Positions 5,649 through 5,963 of a stretch of DNA of 5,963 bases are shown piece by piece. This DNA is from Nocardioides sp. (GTDB lineage Bacteria; Actinomycetota; Actinomycetes; Propionibacteriales; Nocardioidaceae), in assembly GCA_021166815.1 (NCBI GenBank), contig JAJPEO010000114.1, positions 1-5,963 of the forward strand. The letters are read 5' to 3'. The position numbers and the translations under genes were made by a program. A model generated the notes under the pieces. That model worked only from the letters and a program-made list of their open reading frames with translations, made no database searches and was not told where the DNA came from. How positions within the stretch are numbered: position 1 is the first letter of the stretch; each line of letters opens with the position of its first letter.

Positions 5649-5656
5649 TGGCGACC

Positions 5657-5963
5657 GTGAACGTGCTTTCGCGAGACGAGTGGCAGGCGCGGGCCGCGGC
5701 CCATGCCGACCGGGTTGACGCCTTCGTCGCACCCCACCTCGCCCGCCGCGCCGAGCACGTCAAGCACCCGGTCCACGACTTCCTCTTCACCTATTACTCC
5801 TACCGGCCGAGCCAGCTGCGACGATGGCACCCGGGGTTCGGCGTGGGCCTCGAGGACGCCCCGGAGTACGCGGACCTGACGGGCTACTCCGTGTCGCCGG
5901 GTGGTCGGGCCACCGTGACCGCCGACCACGTCGTCGGCCGGCGCCGCTTGGTCGAGCAGCTGC
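5657..5963 (+). CDS. Conserved actinobacterial protein of unproven function (often labelled 3-methyladenine DNA glycosylase); partial at right edge
   Basis: 102 codons are visible before the window ends, starting NVLSRDEWQARAAAHADRVD after the GTG. The segment KHPVHDFLFTYYSYRP (about 38-53), then LRRWHPGFGVGLE, resembles an actinobacterial family I remember as annotated '3-methyladenine DNA glycosylase'. I see no helix-hairpin-helix glycosylase motif or other feature supporting that activity in the visible part, so the label should be taken with caution. The dense run of His, Phe and Tyr looks like a ligand- or metal-binding site, but that is a guess. Start choices in frame are TTG 5648, GTG 5657 and GTG 5663. 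GTG 5657 fits the nearby -10 box and leaderless starts. It is divergent from the FAH-gltX operon, with 32 bases between the start codons. Confidence 0.75.
   Translation, partial: MNVLSRDEWQARAAAHADRVDAFVAPHLARRAEHVKHPVHDFLFTYYSYRPSQLRRWHPGFGVGLEDAPEYADLTGYSVSPGGRATVTADHVVGRRRLVEQL

Noticed and set aside
5596..5929. Minus-strand open frames opposite the rightward gene
   Set aside because: The plus frame has the conserved, aromatic-rich protein sequence; the minus frames show no family features.

Overview
The window is GC-rich (C or G at most third codon positions, with GTG and TTG starts) and looks like a chromosome segment of an actinobacterium. The FAH-hydrolase/gltX pair followed by tRNA-Gln and tRNA-Glu resembles the arrangement I recall from mycobacteria, streptomycetes and nocardioides. 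A Nocardioidaceae-type host is my best guess, but the sequence alone does not prove it. Almost everything reads leftward on the minus strand; one gene at the right edge reads rightward.

Layout from right to left. At 5657 a rightward gene starts and runs off the right edge; it is a conserved actinobacterial protein of unproven function. Back to back with it, a leftward operon starts at 5624: an FAH-family hydrolase, gltX (glutamyl-tRNA synthetase, TTG start overlapping the previous stop as TTGA) and a canonical CPBP intramembrane protease two bases after gltX. Both divergent genes look leaderless, with TANNNT -10 boxes only 6-8 bases before their GTG codons. Two tRNA genes follow on the same strand, tRNA-Gln(CTG) and tRNA-Glu(CTC). 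Each has its own putative promoter and a terminator-like hairpin. In bacteria without GlnRS, GltX charges both of these tRNAs, so the enzyme sits beside its two substrates.

Left of a strong hairpin (2001-2040), a second leftward operon starts from a TTGACA-N17-TAGCGT promoter. It encodes a small CPBP-like membrane protein with degenerate motifs, then a fusion of an NAD(P)-binding Rossmann oxidoreductase to a TspO/MBR (tryptophan-rich sensory protein) domain, which runs off the left edge. Two tandem 11-bp direct repeats cover the -35 element and the spacer of this promoter. That geometry recalls operators of the B12-dependent, light-responsive MerR regulators CarH/LitR.

The most notable items are the SDR-TspO fusion under a possible CarH/LitR-like operator, and the matching design of the two tRNA promoters: TAGAGT, eight bases, then a 6-bp hairpin with a GNRA tetraloop. 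I see no mobile element, CRISPR array or defence system. No stretch over 300 bases lacks a gene. The long plus-strand open frames opposite these genes are GC-driven shadows.
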